A stretch of DNA of 56,117 bases from Gammaproteobacteria bacterium (lineage in GTDB: Bacteria > Pseudomonadota > Gammaproteobacteria > JABCZS01). This document shows, piece by piece, positions 17,263 to 26,554 of this stretch (its first letter is position 1; each line of letters begins with the position of its first letter). The position numbers and the translations under genes were made by a program. Below the pieces are notes generated by a model. It was not told the origin of the DNA. It saw nothing but the letters and a program-made list of their open reading frames with translations, and made no database searches. The DNA lies in the NCBI GenBank assembly GCA_013289605.1, contig JABCZS010000013.1, positions 1 through 56,117 of the forward strand, given 5' to 3'.

Positions 17263-17924
17263 TATACTATCCGATCGATCATATATCCTACGCCACGGAT
17301 GGTTTGGATCAGATCTTCTCCCAGTTTTTTGCGCAGGTTGTGGACATGAACTTCCACCGCATTACTGTCAATTTCTGTATCCCAACCGTATAAGGCTTGT
17401 GACAATTGCTCGCGTGAGAGCACTCGGCCTGAGCTTTCAAGTAACTTATAGAGTAATGTAAATTCACGGGGGGAGATATTAATGCGTTTGCCTTCACGGA
17501 AGACCGAATGAGAGGCAGGATCTAGGGTGATTTCGCCATAATGAATCAGAGGCTCAGCTCGTCCTGCAGCACGGCGCTGTAGGGCACGTATGCGGGCATA
17601 GAGTTCTTTTAAATCAAAGGGCTTGGAGACGTAATCGTCAGCGCCGGCATCAAGGCCGAATACTTTATCTTCTGAGCCTTCACGGGCGGTGAGGATAATA
17701 ATAGGGGTGTTGATGCCTTTTTGGCGTGTGCTTTTTAAGACTTCTAGCCCTGAGCGTTTGGGTAAGCCTAAATCCAGGACTACGGCATCAAAGGTTTCAG
17801 TGAGTAGGGCAAGTTCAGCGACATGGCCGTCTTTAAGCCAATCCACCGTATAACCTTGCTGGCTAAGACCACTTTTAAGGGCATCACCTAATAACTCATC
17901 GTCTTCAACTAATAAGATTCTCAT
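17262..17924 (-). CDS. pmrA: OmpR-family response regulator, PmrA/QseB type
   Basis: A 220-aa regulator. The receiver domain has the acidic pocket VEDDELLGD, phosphoacceptor Asp51 (VVLDLGLP), Thr79 and Lys101 (SKPF). The C-terminal winged helix has the signatures LSPREF-like ISPREFTLL, SNAVEVHVHNLRKKLG and IRGVGY. In Legionella and Coxiella the close relative PmrA activates Dot/Icm and effector genes; two PmrA-box-like sites in this window precede effector-like genes, which favours the PmrA name over QseB. First gene of the two-gene operon with the kinase. Upstream on the same strand (18001-18020) is a TTAAC-rich direct repeat with 10-bp period, a weak autoregulation candidate. Confidence 0.85.
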   Translation of the reverse strand: MRILLVEDDELLGDALKSGLSQQGYTVDWLKDGHVAELALLTETFDAVVLDLGLPKRSGLEVLKSTRQKGINTPIIILTAREGSEDKVFGLDAGADDYVSKPFDLKELYARIRALQRRAAGRAEPLIHYGEITLDPASHSVFREGKRINISPREFTLLYKLLESSGRVLSREQLSQALYGWDTEIDSNAVEVHVHNLRKKLGEDLIQTIRGVGYMIDRIV

Positions 17925-18136
17925 AAGAATGTACTCTTTCTTTAGGATTGTTTACAAAAAATTTAAATTTGTCAATGGCTGATCTCTTAAAAACACTAGA
18001 GAGATTAACCTAAGTTAAAAAAGTAACCTTAGCAGAGAACATAAGAAAATGCAAAGAGTTTGTTAAGAATTGGGGGTGGGGATCCAAAAATCTTACTAGC
18101 GTCGCTAAAAAGCTCACGTTCGCTAAAAATCTAACG

Positions 18137-18282
18137 TCCGCTAAAAATCCCCCCGGCCGAAACGGCCGGCCCCCTTTACAAAGGGGGCAAGGTCTCTGTT
18201 GCATGCTCGTTAAAATGGCGACGCAGACCTTGCCCCCTTTGTAAAGGGGGCCGGCCGTTTCGGCCGGGGGGATTTTTAGCGG
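18137..18282. repeat. Inverted pair of mini-elements (family 1)
   Basis: Left copy 18137-18191 and right copy 18229-18282 are mirror images around a 37-bp spacer. Both carry the full first palindrome (CCCCCTTTRYAAAGGGGG) and a perfect second hairpin (GGCCGTTTCGGCC). A shorter degenerate run of CGCTAAAAATC-like repeats precedes the pair (18090-18136). The rest of the 17925-18367 gap shows no gene. Confidence 0.92.
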
Positions 18283-18367
18283 ACAGAGGCTTTTTTGCGG
18301 CGCACGAGGATACTTTGAGGCGCGAAGGAACTGAGGCGCAAGGCCTTATGAACTGCCTATATCAACA

Positions 18368-19456
18368 TCAATCTTCCCAAGACAACGATCCACCCGTCTG
18401 ATACTCAGTCACTCGAGTTTCAAAGAAGTTTTTCTCTTTCTTAAGATCGATCATTTCACTCATCCAAGGAAAGGGATTGGTGGCGCCTTTGTATTGTTCG
18501 GGCAAACCAATTTGAATTAAGCGGCGGTTGGCGATAAATTCTAAATACTCTCTAAACATATTGGCATTTAAGCCCAAAATGCCGCGCGGCATGGTATCTA
18601 CCGCGTATTGGTACTCCAGCTCTACGCCTTGTTTAATAATATCAATGGCTTCACGTTGGAACTCAGGCGTCCACAGATGTGGGTTCTCAATTTTAATTTG
18701 ATTGATCACATCAATACCAAAATTTAAATGCATAGACTCATCACGCAGAATATATTGGAATTGCTCAGAGGTACCGATCATTTTATTCCGCCGGCCCATA
18801 GATAAGACTTGCACAAAACCCACATAAAAGAAGATCCCTTCAAACACCACATAAAAAGCGATTAAATCACGCAGTAAACGTTGATCATTTTCTGGCGTGC
18901 CGGTCGCAAAGTGCGGATCAGCCAAGCTTTCGGTGTAAGGCATGGCCCAAGCGGCTTTTGCAGCGATAGACGGCACTTCACGGTACATATTAAAGGCTCG
19001 GGCTTGATCAATGCCTAGGCTTTCAATCACGTATTGATACGCATGCGTATGGACGGCTTCTTCAAAGGCTTGTCTTAATAAATATTGACGGCATTCAGGG
19101 TTAGTAATATGACGGTACACGGCTAACACTAAATTATTCGCCACCAATGAATCTGCAGTGGAGAAAAAGCCTAAATTACGCTCGATGATGATCCGCTCAT
19201 CATCAGTTAGACCATTACTCTTCCATAAAATCACATCCGGGCCCATATTAATTTCTTGCGGCATCCAGTGATTCGCGCAGCCGTCATTGTATTTACCCCA
19301 GGCCCAATCGTATTTAATCGGTTCTAATTGATTCACATCCGCGCGGCAGTTGATCATCCGTTTTTCATCGACTTGAATAGGGGCTGCATGCATGCGTGGA
19401 CTTTCTAAGCCAACAATTGTTGCAGTAGGCGCAGTGCGTGTCATCGTGTCCAACAT
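18368..19456 (-). CDS. nrdB: Class Ia ribonucleotide reductase small subunit
   Basis: A 362-aa R2 protein that houses the diiron-tyrosyl radical cofactor for deoxynucleotide synthesis. The di-iron/radical motif EAVHTHAY supplies Glu133, His136 and the radical Tyr140, with Asp102 as the first iron ligand, and the second helix motif DESMHLNF supplies Glu and His ligands. Tyr being present indicates the classic Fe-Tyr class Ia rather than class Ic. It lies 33 bp downstream of nrdA in one operon. Confidence 0.95.
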   Translation of the reverse strand: MLDTMTRTAPTATIVGLESPRMHAAPIQVDEKRMINCRADVNQLEPIKYDWAWGKYNDGCANHWMPQEINMGPDVILWKSNGLTDDERIIIERNLGFFSTADSLVANNLVLAVYRHITNPECRQYLLRQAFEEAVHTHAYQYVIESLGIDQARAFNMYREVPSIAAKAAWAMPYTESLADPHFATGTPENDQRLLRDLIAFYVVFEGIFFYVGFVQVLSMGRRNKMIGTSEQFQYILRDESMHLNFGIDVINQIKIENPHLWTPEFQREAIDIIKQGVELEYQYAVDTMPRGILGLNANMFREYLEFIANRRLIQIGLPEQYKGATNPFPWMSEMIDLKKEKNFFETRVTEYQTGGSLSWED

Positions 19457-19489
19457 TTTTAAACTCCTTTTATCTTTATATTCTTTTCA

Positions 19490-22351
19490 TTATTGACAAG
19501 CTTCACATTCAGGATCCGTAATCAAGCAAGCCTTAGGCTCAGACACGGTATTATTTTGGACCGCGTTGAGCACCCCTTGTGCCACCGTGGATTTCTCGGT
19601 GTCTGTGGCGCCTAAACTGCGTAAATAATAAGTGGTTTTTAACCCTAAACGCCAAGCTAACTTATATAAATCATCCATTTTCTTACCTGAAGGCTGAGCC
19701 ATGTATAAGTTCAAGGATTGCGCTTGATCTATCCATTTTTGCCGGCGTGAGGCCGCTAGGATTAACCATTGGGGATCAATTTCAAAAGCCGTAGCGTATA
19801 ATAATTTTAAATCATCCGGAATGCGATCTATTTTTTGTATGCCGCCGTTAAAATATTTTAAATCATTGACCATCACATCATCCCACAACTGGCGTGCTTT
19901 TAAATCACGCACAAGATAAGGGTTGATCACGGTAAATTCACCCGATAAATTCGATTTAACAAATAAGTTTTGGAACGTCGGTTCTATCGATTGAGCCACC
20001 CCACAAATATTAGAAATCGTGGCCGTGGGTGCTATCGCCATGGTATTGGAATTACGCATACCGACGGTGGTGACACGCTGACGCAATTTATTCCAATCCA
20101 GCGTACTTTGCGTGTCTTGGTCTAAATAATCGCCCCGCGTTTCTTTGAGTAATTGTATGGAATCTAGCGGTAATATGCCGCGACTCCAAAGCGATCCTTG
20201 AAAACTTTCATACGCACCCCGTTCTTGTGCCAAATTAGTTGAGGCTTCTATTGCATAATAACTAATGGCTTCCATGGTGGTATCGGCAAATTGCACGGCC
20301 GCATCGGTGGCATAGGGAATGCGTAATATATGCAACGCATCTTGGAAGCCCATCATGCCTAAGCCTACTGGACGGTGCCGTAAATTAGACTTACGCGCTT
20401 GTGGGACCGAGTAAAAGTTAATATCGATCACATTATCCAACATCCGCATCGCGGTGCGTATGGTTTTTTGTAACTTAGGATGATCTAAGTGACCTCCGGG
20501 GGTTAAATGTTGCGCTAAATTAATACTGCCTAAATTACAGACGGCAATTTCTTCTTCTGAGGTATTTAAGGTAATTTCCGTACATAAATTAGAACTGTGG
20601 ATCACGCCCACATGTTGCTGTGGCGAGCGTAAATTGCAAGGATCTTTAAATGTGATCCAAGGATGACCGGTTTCAAATAACATGCCTAACATTTTGCGCC
20701 AGAGTTTAACCGCAGGCACTTTTTTATGGACTAAGTGGCCGGCTTCGGCTTGTGCTTCATATTGGACATAACGTTTTTCAAAAGCGCTGCCATACAGTTC
20801 ATGCAGATCAACGGTTTCATCCGGTGAGAATAGGGTCCAGGGTTGATCCGTCATCACGCGTTTCATAAAGAGATCAGGGATCCAATTCGCGGTATTCATA
20901 TCATGGGTGCGGCGGCGCTCATCACCGGTATTTTTTCGCAGTTCTAGAAATTCTTCAATGTCCATATGCCAGGTTTCAAGGTACGCGCAAACCGCGCCTT
21001 TACGTTTGCCGCCTTGATTGACCGCAACTGCGGTATCATTCGCGACTTTCATAAAGGGGACGACGCCCTGTGACTTACCGTTAGTGCCTTTAATATGCGC
21101 ATGCATGGCGCGCACCGGAGTCCAGTCATTGCCTAGACCGCCGGCATATTTGGATAATAAGGCGTTATCGCGCATGGCGTTATAAATACCGGATAAATCA
21201 TCGGGAATCGTGGTCAAATAACAGCTGGATAATTGCGCGCGCAAGGTGCCAGAATTAAATAAGGTCGGAGTTGAGCTCATGTAATCAAAGCTAGACAGCA
21301 GGTGATAAAACTCAATGGCGCGGGCATTTTTATCGGGTTCGGCGATGGAAAGTCCCATGGCGACACGCATAAAGAAAATTTGTGGCATTTCAAAACGCAC
21401 ATCTTTATGATGAATAAAATAGCGGTCATACAGGGTTTGTAAACCTAAATAAGTAAACTGAAAATCACGCTCGGCGCAGATGGCTTGGGATAAGCGTGGC
21501 AGATCAAAACTGCGTAATTGGGGATCAAGAAGCTCTAAACTGATGCCGCGTTCAATATAATCAGAAAGCGTATTCGCGTAATAATTGGGCATCTCTGAAA
21601 AATACACTTGTTGCTGGGGAATACCTAAAAAGCGCAAGGCTTCTTGGTATAAATCGATCAGTAATAACCGGGCGCAAGCGTAGGAATAATTGGGTTCTTT
21701 TTCGATTAAGGTGCGCGCGCTCATAATGGCGGCTTTATTCACATCGGCCAGGGCGACCCCATCAAATAAATTACGATGGGTTTCAGTGAGAATAAGTGCA
21801 GGGTCAATTTCAGCAAGATTTTTACAGGCATCACGTATCAATCTATCTAATTGCAGACTAGATAAGGGCACGCGTTCACCATGAGGCAGGGTGACTTTAA
21901 TTTCAAGGTTAGTTTGGGCTTCATTGTTTGCAAGACGCAGACGTTTGCGTTCTTCGCGGTATAACACGTATTCACGCGCGACTTTCTGTAAGCCTTCACG
22001 CATGAGGGTTAATTCAACTTGATCTTGGATGTCTTCAATATGCACCATACCGCCTGCAGGCAGTCTTCTTTTAAAGGTGGCGCTGATAATTTGGGTCAAA
22101 CGTTCTACCGTTTCATGGATGCGGACTGATGCTGCGGCATGGCCCCCTTCTACGGCTAAAAACGCTTTTGTCATCGCGATGGCAATTTTATCGCCATCGA
22201 ACGGGGTGATTTTACCGTTACGGCGAATAACGTGTAACTTGCCAGGTTCGGTCGCACTGATAGGCGTGTTAGAAATGGGCGTGTTTAAACCAGACTGAAT
22301 TAGTCCGGTATCATTGGATAGGGGTGAACTTATTGACATCGTGTCGCTCAT
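19490..22351 (-). CDS. nrdA: Class Ia ribonucleotide reductase large subunit
   Basis: A 953-aa R1 protein. The N-terminal ATP-cone (about residues 37-135, VIRRNGKITPFDGDKI) gives dATP feedback control. The catalytic core shows SSCYLTT, NLCTEITLN and LGSINLAQH. The C-terminus ends in a CxxC tail (ECEACQ) that shuttles electrons to the active site from thioredoxin or glutaredoxin. It is about 190 residues longer than E. coli NrdA, in line with the longer Pseudomonas/Legionella-type enzymes. First gene of nrdA-nrdB; the upstream region carries NrdR-like and DnaA boxes. Confidence 0.95.
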   Translation of the reverse strand: MSDTMSISSPLSNDTGLIQSGLNTPISNTPISATEPGKLHVIRRNGKITPFDGDKIAIAMTKAFLAVEGGHAAASVRIHETVERLTQIISATFKRRLPAGGMVHIEDIQDQVELTLMREGLQKVAREYVLYREERKRLRLANNEAQTNLEIKVTLPHGERVPLSSLQLDRLIRDACKNLAEIDPALILTETHRNLFDGVALADVNKAAIMSARTLIEKEPNYSYACARLLLIDLYQEALRFLGIPQQQVYFSEMPNYYANTLSDYIERGISLELLDPQLRSFDLPRLSQAICAERDFQFTYLGLQTLYDRYFIHHKDVRFEMPQIFFMRVAMGLSIAEPDKNARAIEFYHLLSSFDYMSSTPTLFNSGTLRAQLSSCYLTTIPDDLSGIYNAMRDNALLSKYAGGLGNDWTPVRAMHAHIKGTNGKSQGVVPFMKVANDTAVAVNQGGKRKGAVCAYLETWHMDIEEFLELRKNTGDERRRTHDMNTANWIPDLFMKRVMTDQPWTLFSPDETVDLHELYGSAFEKRYVQYEAQAEAGHLVHKKVPAVKLWRKMLGMLFETGHPWITFKDPCNLRSPQQHVGVIHSSNLCTEITLNTSEEEIAVCNLGSINLAQHLTPGGHLDHPKLQKTIRTAMRMLDNVIDINFYSVPQARKSNLRHRPVGLGMMGFQDALHILRIPYATDAAVQFADTTMEAISYYAIEASTNLAQERGAYESFQGSLWSRGILPLDSIQLLKETRGDYLDQDTQSTLDWNKLRQRVTTVGMRNSNTMAIAPTATISNICGVAQSIEPTFQNLFVKSNLSGEFTVINPYLVRDLKARQLWDDVMVNDLKYFNGGIQKIDRIPDDLKLLYATAFEIDPQWLILAASRRQKWIDQAQSLNLYMAQPSGKKMDDLYKLAWRLGLKTTYYLRSLGATDTEKSTVAQGVLNAVQNNTVSEPKACLITDPECEACQ

Positions 22352-22520
22352 AACTACTCCTTAAGATAAATTTAGGGCGCAAAACGCCCGGTTTTGTTGT
22401 GTCATGTGATCCCATTAAGGGGGTATTTTGAGAAAATCAATTGCTTAAGTGTATTTTGCTCTTTTTAGAATTTTTTTAAAATTTTTAAGGAATGCTTCAC
22501 CTGAGCAAAATTTAGCAAAA

Positions 22521-22584
22521 CCACTATATATAGGTATTTTTTGCTTACTAGATACAAGATAGCGTGTATTCGTCGCGTTGACAA
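22521..22584 (-). promoter_or_regulatory. nrdAB promoter with two NrdR-box-like sites
   Basis: On the minus strand, a -35 TTGTCA (22579-22584) and -10 TATCTT (22556-22561) are 17 bp apart. Box 1 (22552-22567, ACACGCTATCTTGTAT) overlaps the -10, and box 2 (22521-22536, TACCTATATATAGTGG) follows 15 bp later. Each fits 12 of 16 positions of the NrdR palindrome (ACACWATATATWGTGT), and the 31-bp start-to-start spacing is the one used by NrdR tetramers. The nrdA start is ~170 bp downstream. Confidence 0.6.
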
Positions 22585-22606
22585 GGTGAATAGTCTGGGG
22601 GTTATT

Positions 22607-22950
22607 TGTGGATAATCTGTGACTAAGATCAAGCCCTCATGAAAATGTTTTGCAGATCTTGAGCTTGCGGAGTGTAAGTCTGTTAAATTGAAAATGGAAA
22701 AATATAAAAAATAAATTTCTTGACAAGGATTTATTTTATGCATCGCTATGCACAGAGTTATGCACAGATGTTTTCTTAAATGTTGCTGAACGTGGGATGG
22801 GGTAGGGACGGGCACGCTTAGCGGGATATTTCTTTAACTGATTGAAAAATAAGACTAATATTTTGCAATAGGATGAGGTTTCTAAACTAAGTCCCTGTAT
22901 TATCAAGCAGTTTAGCAACTGTTCCCAAATTATTCACAGAGTTATCCACA
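22607..22950. promoter_or_regulatory. Cluster of DnaA boxes upstream of nrdA
   Basis: Matches to TTATNCACA: 22607-22615 (minus strand, TTATCCACA), 22758-22766 (TTATGCACA), 22930-22938 (TTATTCACA) and 22942-22950 (TTATCCACA), plus a one-mismatch site at 22746-22754 (CTATGCACA). The four plus-strand sites form two pairs, each with 12-bp start-to-start spacing and GAG between boxes. The stretch 22352-23260 has no credible gene; besides these sites it holds an AT-rich run near 22690-22740 and the repeats at 22983-23161. DnaA boxes precede nrdAB in E. coli too, so a regulatory role is the first reading; an origin-like function is not excluded. Confidence 0.6.
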
Positions 22951-22982
22951 GGCGCGGACTTGCTCCCTTAGTAAGGATCTTG

Positions 22983-23161
22983 CTTGCCCCCTTTGTAAAG
23001 GGGGCCGGCCGTTTCGGCCGGGGGGATTTTTAGCGGCGGGTGGCCTATTAGCGGAAGGTCGAATTTTAATGGCCGGTGAAATTTTTTAATGCTGAGTGTC
23101 ATTAGACATTGTTAAAATCCCCCCGTCCGAAGCGGCCGACCCCCTTTACAAAGGGGGCAAG
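22983..23161. repeat. Mini-element pair in reversed orientation (family 1)
   Basis: Copy 22983-23036 reads CTTGCCCCC to GGGGGATTTTTAGCGG; copy 23114-23161 reads AAAATCCCCCC to GGGGGCAAG. The two are inverted, but with the CTTG/CAAG ends outside, opposite to the other pairs of the window. Spacer 77 bp. Confidence 0.9.
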
Positions 23162-23260
23162 CAAGACCATTACTTCGGAAGCAAGACCTTTACAAAGAGG
23201 AAAACGCCGAAGCAGTAAGAAGTCCGTCCCTGTATCAAAATAGGATAAATAGAGTTTAAG

Positions 23261-24430
23261 CTAAACCCACTCACTGATCACATCGCTTAACACCTGAACT
23301 ATTTTGTCAGCGTGTTCGGTCGTTAAAATTAAAGGCGGGGCGAGGCGGATCACTTTTTCGGCTGTAACACTAATCAGTACCCCTTTTTTCGCACACAGCG
23401 CTAACAGCGCGCGGCAGGGGGCGTCCATCTCGATGCCAATTAATAACCCAGTGCCACGGACCTCAATAACACGCGGAAGATCGTTTAAAGCCCGCTGTAA
23501 CTGGTGTTGTAAATATGCACCTATTTGTTGAACATGATCCAGTAAGGGATTGTTTTGTAACACTTCTAAGGTGGCCAATGCCGCGGCACAGGCGAGTGGA
23601 TTACCGCCAAATGTAGAACCATGATTGCCGACATGAAACACATCTTTAGCGCGGCCGGCCGCTAAGCAAGCGCCTATCGGAAAGCCATTGCCTAAACTTT
23701 TCGCTAAGGCCATCACATCGGGAATAATATGCGCACTTTGGTGGGCAAATAAATGTCCGGTTCGTCCCATCCCGGTTTGCACTTCATCGACCATCATCAG
23801 CCATTCGTGTTGATCACACAATTGTCGGACTTGGGTCAAATAATGCGGATCCGGCGTGCGGATCCCGCCTTCACCTTGAATAGGTTCTAATAATATGGCG
23901 ACGATATCCGTGCTTTGGGCCGCAATTTTTTGTAAGGCCGCGATATCATCAAACGGCGCGCGAACAAAACCGCTCATTAACGGCTCAAAACCGGCTTGCG
24001 CGCGACGCGAACCGCCCGCAGCTAGGGTCGCTAAAGTACGGCCATGGAATGCATTTTCCATCACAATAATACTGGGGTTTTTAATGTCGCGTTGATGACC
24101 ATAAAGACGGGCAAGTTTAATGGCGCATTCATTGGCTTCGGCACCACTGTTACAAAAAAATGCTTGCTCCATATGCGCCAAAGCGGTTAACTGTAGCCCA
24201 AGTTTTTCTTGATTGGCAATGGTCAGCATATTTGAAGTATGCATCAAGAGGCTGGCCTGATGTTGTATCGCTTGCACCACGTGCGGATGACAATGGCCAA
24301 GATTGCATACCGCAATCCCCGCAAACGCATCTAAATATTGATTGCCCTCAGTATCATACAGCCACACTCCCGCGCCTTTTTCTATGGTAATGGGCAGCGG
24401 TTGGTAAGTGGACATCAGGGCTGAAGACAT
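23261..24430 (-). CDS. argD: Acetylornithine aminotransferase family protein
   Basis: A 389-aa class III PLP-dependent aminotransferase. Visible motifs are the cofactor-binding SGAEANECAIKLAR, HGRTLATLAA, the Asp of MMVDEVQTGMGRTG and the PLP lysine in ALAKSLGNGFPIGA. ArgD converts N-acetylglutamate semialdehyde to N-acetylornithine in arginine synthesis and can also serve succinyldiaminopimelate in lysine synthesis. No other arg gene is adjacent. It follows grxD with a 2-bp gap, so the two are co-transcribed. Related omega-aminotransferases share the motifs; the specific substrate is inferred. Confidence 0.88.
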   Translation of the reverse strand: MSSALMSTYQPLPITIEKGAGVWLYDTEGNQYLDAFAGIAVCNLGHCHPHVVQAIQHQASLLMHTSNMLTIANQEKLGLQLTALAHMEQAFFCNSGAEANECAIKLARLYGHQRDIKNPSIIVMENAFHGRTLATLAAGGSRRAQAGFEPLMSGFVRAPFDDIAALQKIAAQSTDIVAILLEPIQGEGGIRTPDPHYLTQVRQLCDQHEWLMMVDEVQTGMGRTGHLFAHQSAHIIPDVMALAKSLGNGFPIGACLAAGRAKDVFHVGNHGSTFGGNPLACAAALATLEVLQNNPLLDHVQQIGAYLQHQLQRALNDLPRVIEVRGTGLLIGIEMDAPCRALLALCAKKGVLISVTAEKVIRLAPPLILTTEHADKIVQVLSDVISEWV

Positions 24431-24432
24431 GA

Positions 24433-24747
24433 TTACCCCACTATTTTCTGCAAGTCACCCTGCTCATATAAATCTTGCATAATATCGCAGCCGCCGATGA
24501 GCTCGCCTTTGACATAAAGCTGGGGAAAAGTAGGCCAGTTCGCATAGCGTGGCAGGGTTTGACGAATATCGGGATGCTCTAATATATTGACTGATTCAAA
24601 TTTTGCACCACACGCAATAAGCATTTCCACCGCACGGGCCGAAAAGCCGCATTGGGGAAAATCTGGGGTGCCTTTCATATATAGAAGAATTGGGTTATCG
24701 GCAATTTGTTGTTTTATTTGACTCAGGGTATCAATCGGTGTGTTCAT
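24433..24747 (-). CDS. grxD: Monothiol glutaredoxin GrxD (Grx4)
   Basis: A 104-aa glutaredoxin with the monothiol active site CGFS in FPQCGFSARAVEML, preceded by the family motif LYMKGTPDFP, and the C-terminal GGCDIM glutathione-binding segment. These proteins bind and pass on [2Fe-2S] clusters, usually with BolA partners. It is upstream of argD and divergent from sodB; the shared iron/oxidative-stress theme may be meaningful. Confidence 0.95.
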   Translation of the reverse strand: MNTPIDTLSQIKQQIADNPILLYMKGTPDFPQCGFSARAVEMLIACGAKFESVNILEHPDIRQTLPRYANWPTFPQLYVKGELIGGCDIMQDLYEQGDLQKIVG

Positions 24748-24828
24748 GGGCTCTACCTTTTACTGCAAATTATGTTATCTTAGCGCAATTGTTTAGAGAA
24801 TGAAATCCCAACCTTTAAGGAGAAAATT

Positions 24829-25407
24829 ATGGCGATTACCTTACCTCCATTGCCCTTTGCGCAAGATGCGTTACAACCCCACATTTCTGCAGAAACGCTG
24901 CAATACCATTATGGGAAACATCATCAGGCTTATGTGAATAACTTAAATAATTTAATACCTAATACCGAATATGCGCATTTATCATTAGAAGAAATCATTA
25001 AAAAATCCAGCGATGGCATTTTTAATAACGCCGCACAAGTCTGGAATCATACCTTTTACTGGAATTGTTTAAGCCCCACTGGCGGCAATGAGCCTACGGG
25101 TGTGGTGCGTGATGCCATCGTGGGTGCCTTTGGTTCATTTGACACCTTTAAGGAAGCTTTTACTAAATGTGCTATCGGCACTTTTGGCTCGGGCTGGGCA
25201 TGGCTGGCTAAAAACAGTGAGGGTAAATTAGAAATCATCAGCACTTCGAATGCAGGGACGCCCATGACCGAAGGTAAAAAAGCCTTATTGACCTGCGACG
25301 TGTGGGAGCACGCTTATTATATTGATTACCGTAATGCGCGTCCGGAATATTTAGGGGCGTTTTGGCATTTAGTCAATTGGGAATTTGTAGCAAAGAATTT
25401 GGCTTAA
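24829..25407 (+). CDS. sodB: Iron superoxide dismutase
   Basis: A 192-aa Fe/Mn superoxide dismutase, cytoplasmic. Metal ligands are visible in [11 protein letters not shown] (His), [10 protein letters not shown] (His) and [13 protein letters not shown] (Asp, His). The FGSGWAWL segment and the Gln-rich context, with length equal to E. coli SodB, favour iron. AAGGAG precedes the ATG at good spacing. It is followed after 8 bp by prfB on the same strand. Confidence 0.95.
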   Translation: MAITLPPLPFAQDALQPHISAETLQYHYGKHHQAYVNNLNNLIPNTEYAHLSLEEIIKKSSDGIFNNAAQVWNHTFYWNCLSPTGGNEPTGVVRDAIVGAFGSFDTFKEAFTKCAIGTFGSGWAWLAKNSEGKLEIISTSNAGTPMTEGKKALLTCDVWEHAYYIDYRNARPEYLGAFWHLVNWEFVAKNLA

Positions 25408-25415
25408 AGGTAGCG

Positions 25416-26517
25416 ATGTTAGAAGTAAACCCACTCCTTGAGCAATTAAAAGACACGCAGGCGCGCATCAAAGCGCTTAAGGGGTATCTTTGACTTTGAT
25501 CAAAAACTCTCGCGCTTAAGCACCATTAAAATGGCCTTGGAAGATCCGAATGCCTGGCAAGATCAAACGCAAGCCCAAGCCTTAGGGCGTGAACGTGCTA
25601 CCCTCGAGCGCACCGTGAGTGCGCTAGCACAGCTTGCGCATGAATGGGATGAAGCTTCAGAATTACTCTCCCTTGCCATAGAGGAGCAAGATGAAGCCAC
25701 GTTTCTAGAGGTTACCACACAAGCACAAGCGATCTTAAAGCAATTAGAGCTACTCGAATTTCAGCGGATGTTTTCAGGCTCGCAAGATGCCAATCATGCT
25801 TATGTTGAAATTCATTCAGGGTCCGGCGGCACCGAAGCGCAAGATTGGGCGGAAATGTTGCTGCGGATGTATTTGCGCTTTTGCGAGCGGCAAGGGTTTA
25901 AAACGGAATTGATGGAAGCATCCCCAGGCGAAGTGGCAGGCATTAAGAGCGCAACCATTTATGTGCAAGGCGATTATGCGTTTGGTTGGCTGCGTACCGA
26001 AACGGGCGTGCACCGTTTAGTGCGTAAATCACCGTTTGATTCTGGGAATCGACGCCATACTTCATTTGCATCCGTTTTTGTTTCGCCTGAAATTGATGAT
26101 GATATTGCGATTGAAATTAATCCTGCAGATTTACGTATCGATACGTATCGCGCAAGTGGTGCAGGGGGGCAACATGTCAACCGTACCGATTCTGCGGTGC
26201 GGATCACCCATTTGCCTACGGGGATAGTGGTGCAATGTCAAAATGACCGATCGCAACATAAAAATAAAGCCCAAGCGATGAAACAATTAAAAGCCAAACT
26301 CTATGAGTTTGAAGAACAAAAACGCCATGCGACCCAGCAAGCCTTAGAAGAAACAAAAACTGATATTGGTTGGGGACATCAAATCCGATCGTATGTGCTC
26401 GATGCCTCACGCATCAAAGATTTACGCACCGGTGTAGAAATCGGCAACACCCAATCGGTATTGGACGGTGATTTAATGGTATTTATTGAAGCAAGTTTGA
26501 AGCTGAAAGAGGAATGA
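25416..26517 (+). CDS. prfB: Peptide chain release factor 2 (programmed +1 frameshift)
   Basis: RF2 recognises UGA and UAA stop codons. Translation begins at ATG 25416, reads 25 codons to CTT (25488-25490), meets an in-frame TGA (25491-25493), and must shift +1 to continue at GAC 25492. The site CTTTGAC is preceded by an internal Shine-Dalgarno-like AAGGGG (25479-25484), as in E. coli. The joined protein is 366 aa, near the 365 of E. coli. Motifs after the shift: the anticodon-mimic SPF in RKSPFDSG and the peptidyl-tRNA hydrolysis motif GGQ in [12 protein letters not shown]. lysS follows, as in E. coli. A start placed at 25531 would truncate the protein. Confidence 0.96.
25479..25494 (+). promoter_or_regulatory. 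prfB autoregulatory frameshift site
   Basis: AAGGGG, 3 nt, CTTTGAC: internal Shine-Dalgarno-like sequence, slippery CTT codon and UGA stop followed by C. When RF2 is scarce, slow termination at UGA allows the +1 shift that makes full-length RF2. Confidence 0.95.
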
Positions 26518-26554
26518 TTTTTGTGCAGTGCTTGCATCCTTTGTAAGGGTCTTG

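Noticed and set aside
22352..23260. Chromosomal origin of replication
   Set aside because: DnaA boxes are few and scattered, and none of the usual origin neighbours (dnaA, dnaN, gidA, rpmH) is present; nrdA regulation explains the boxes better. Kept only as an alternative.
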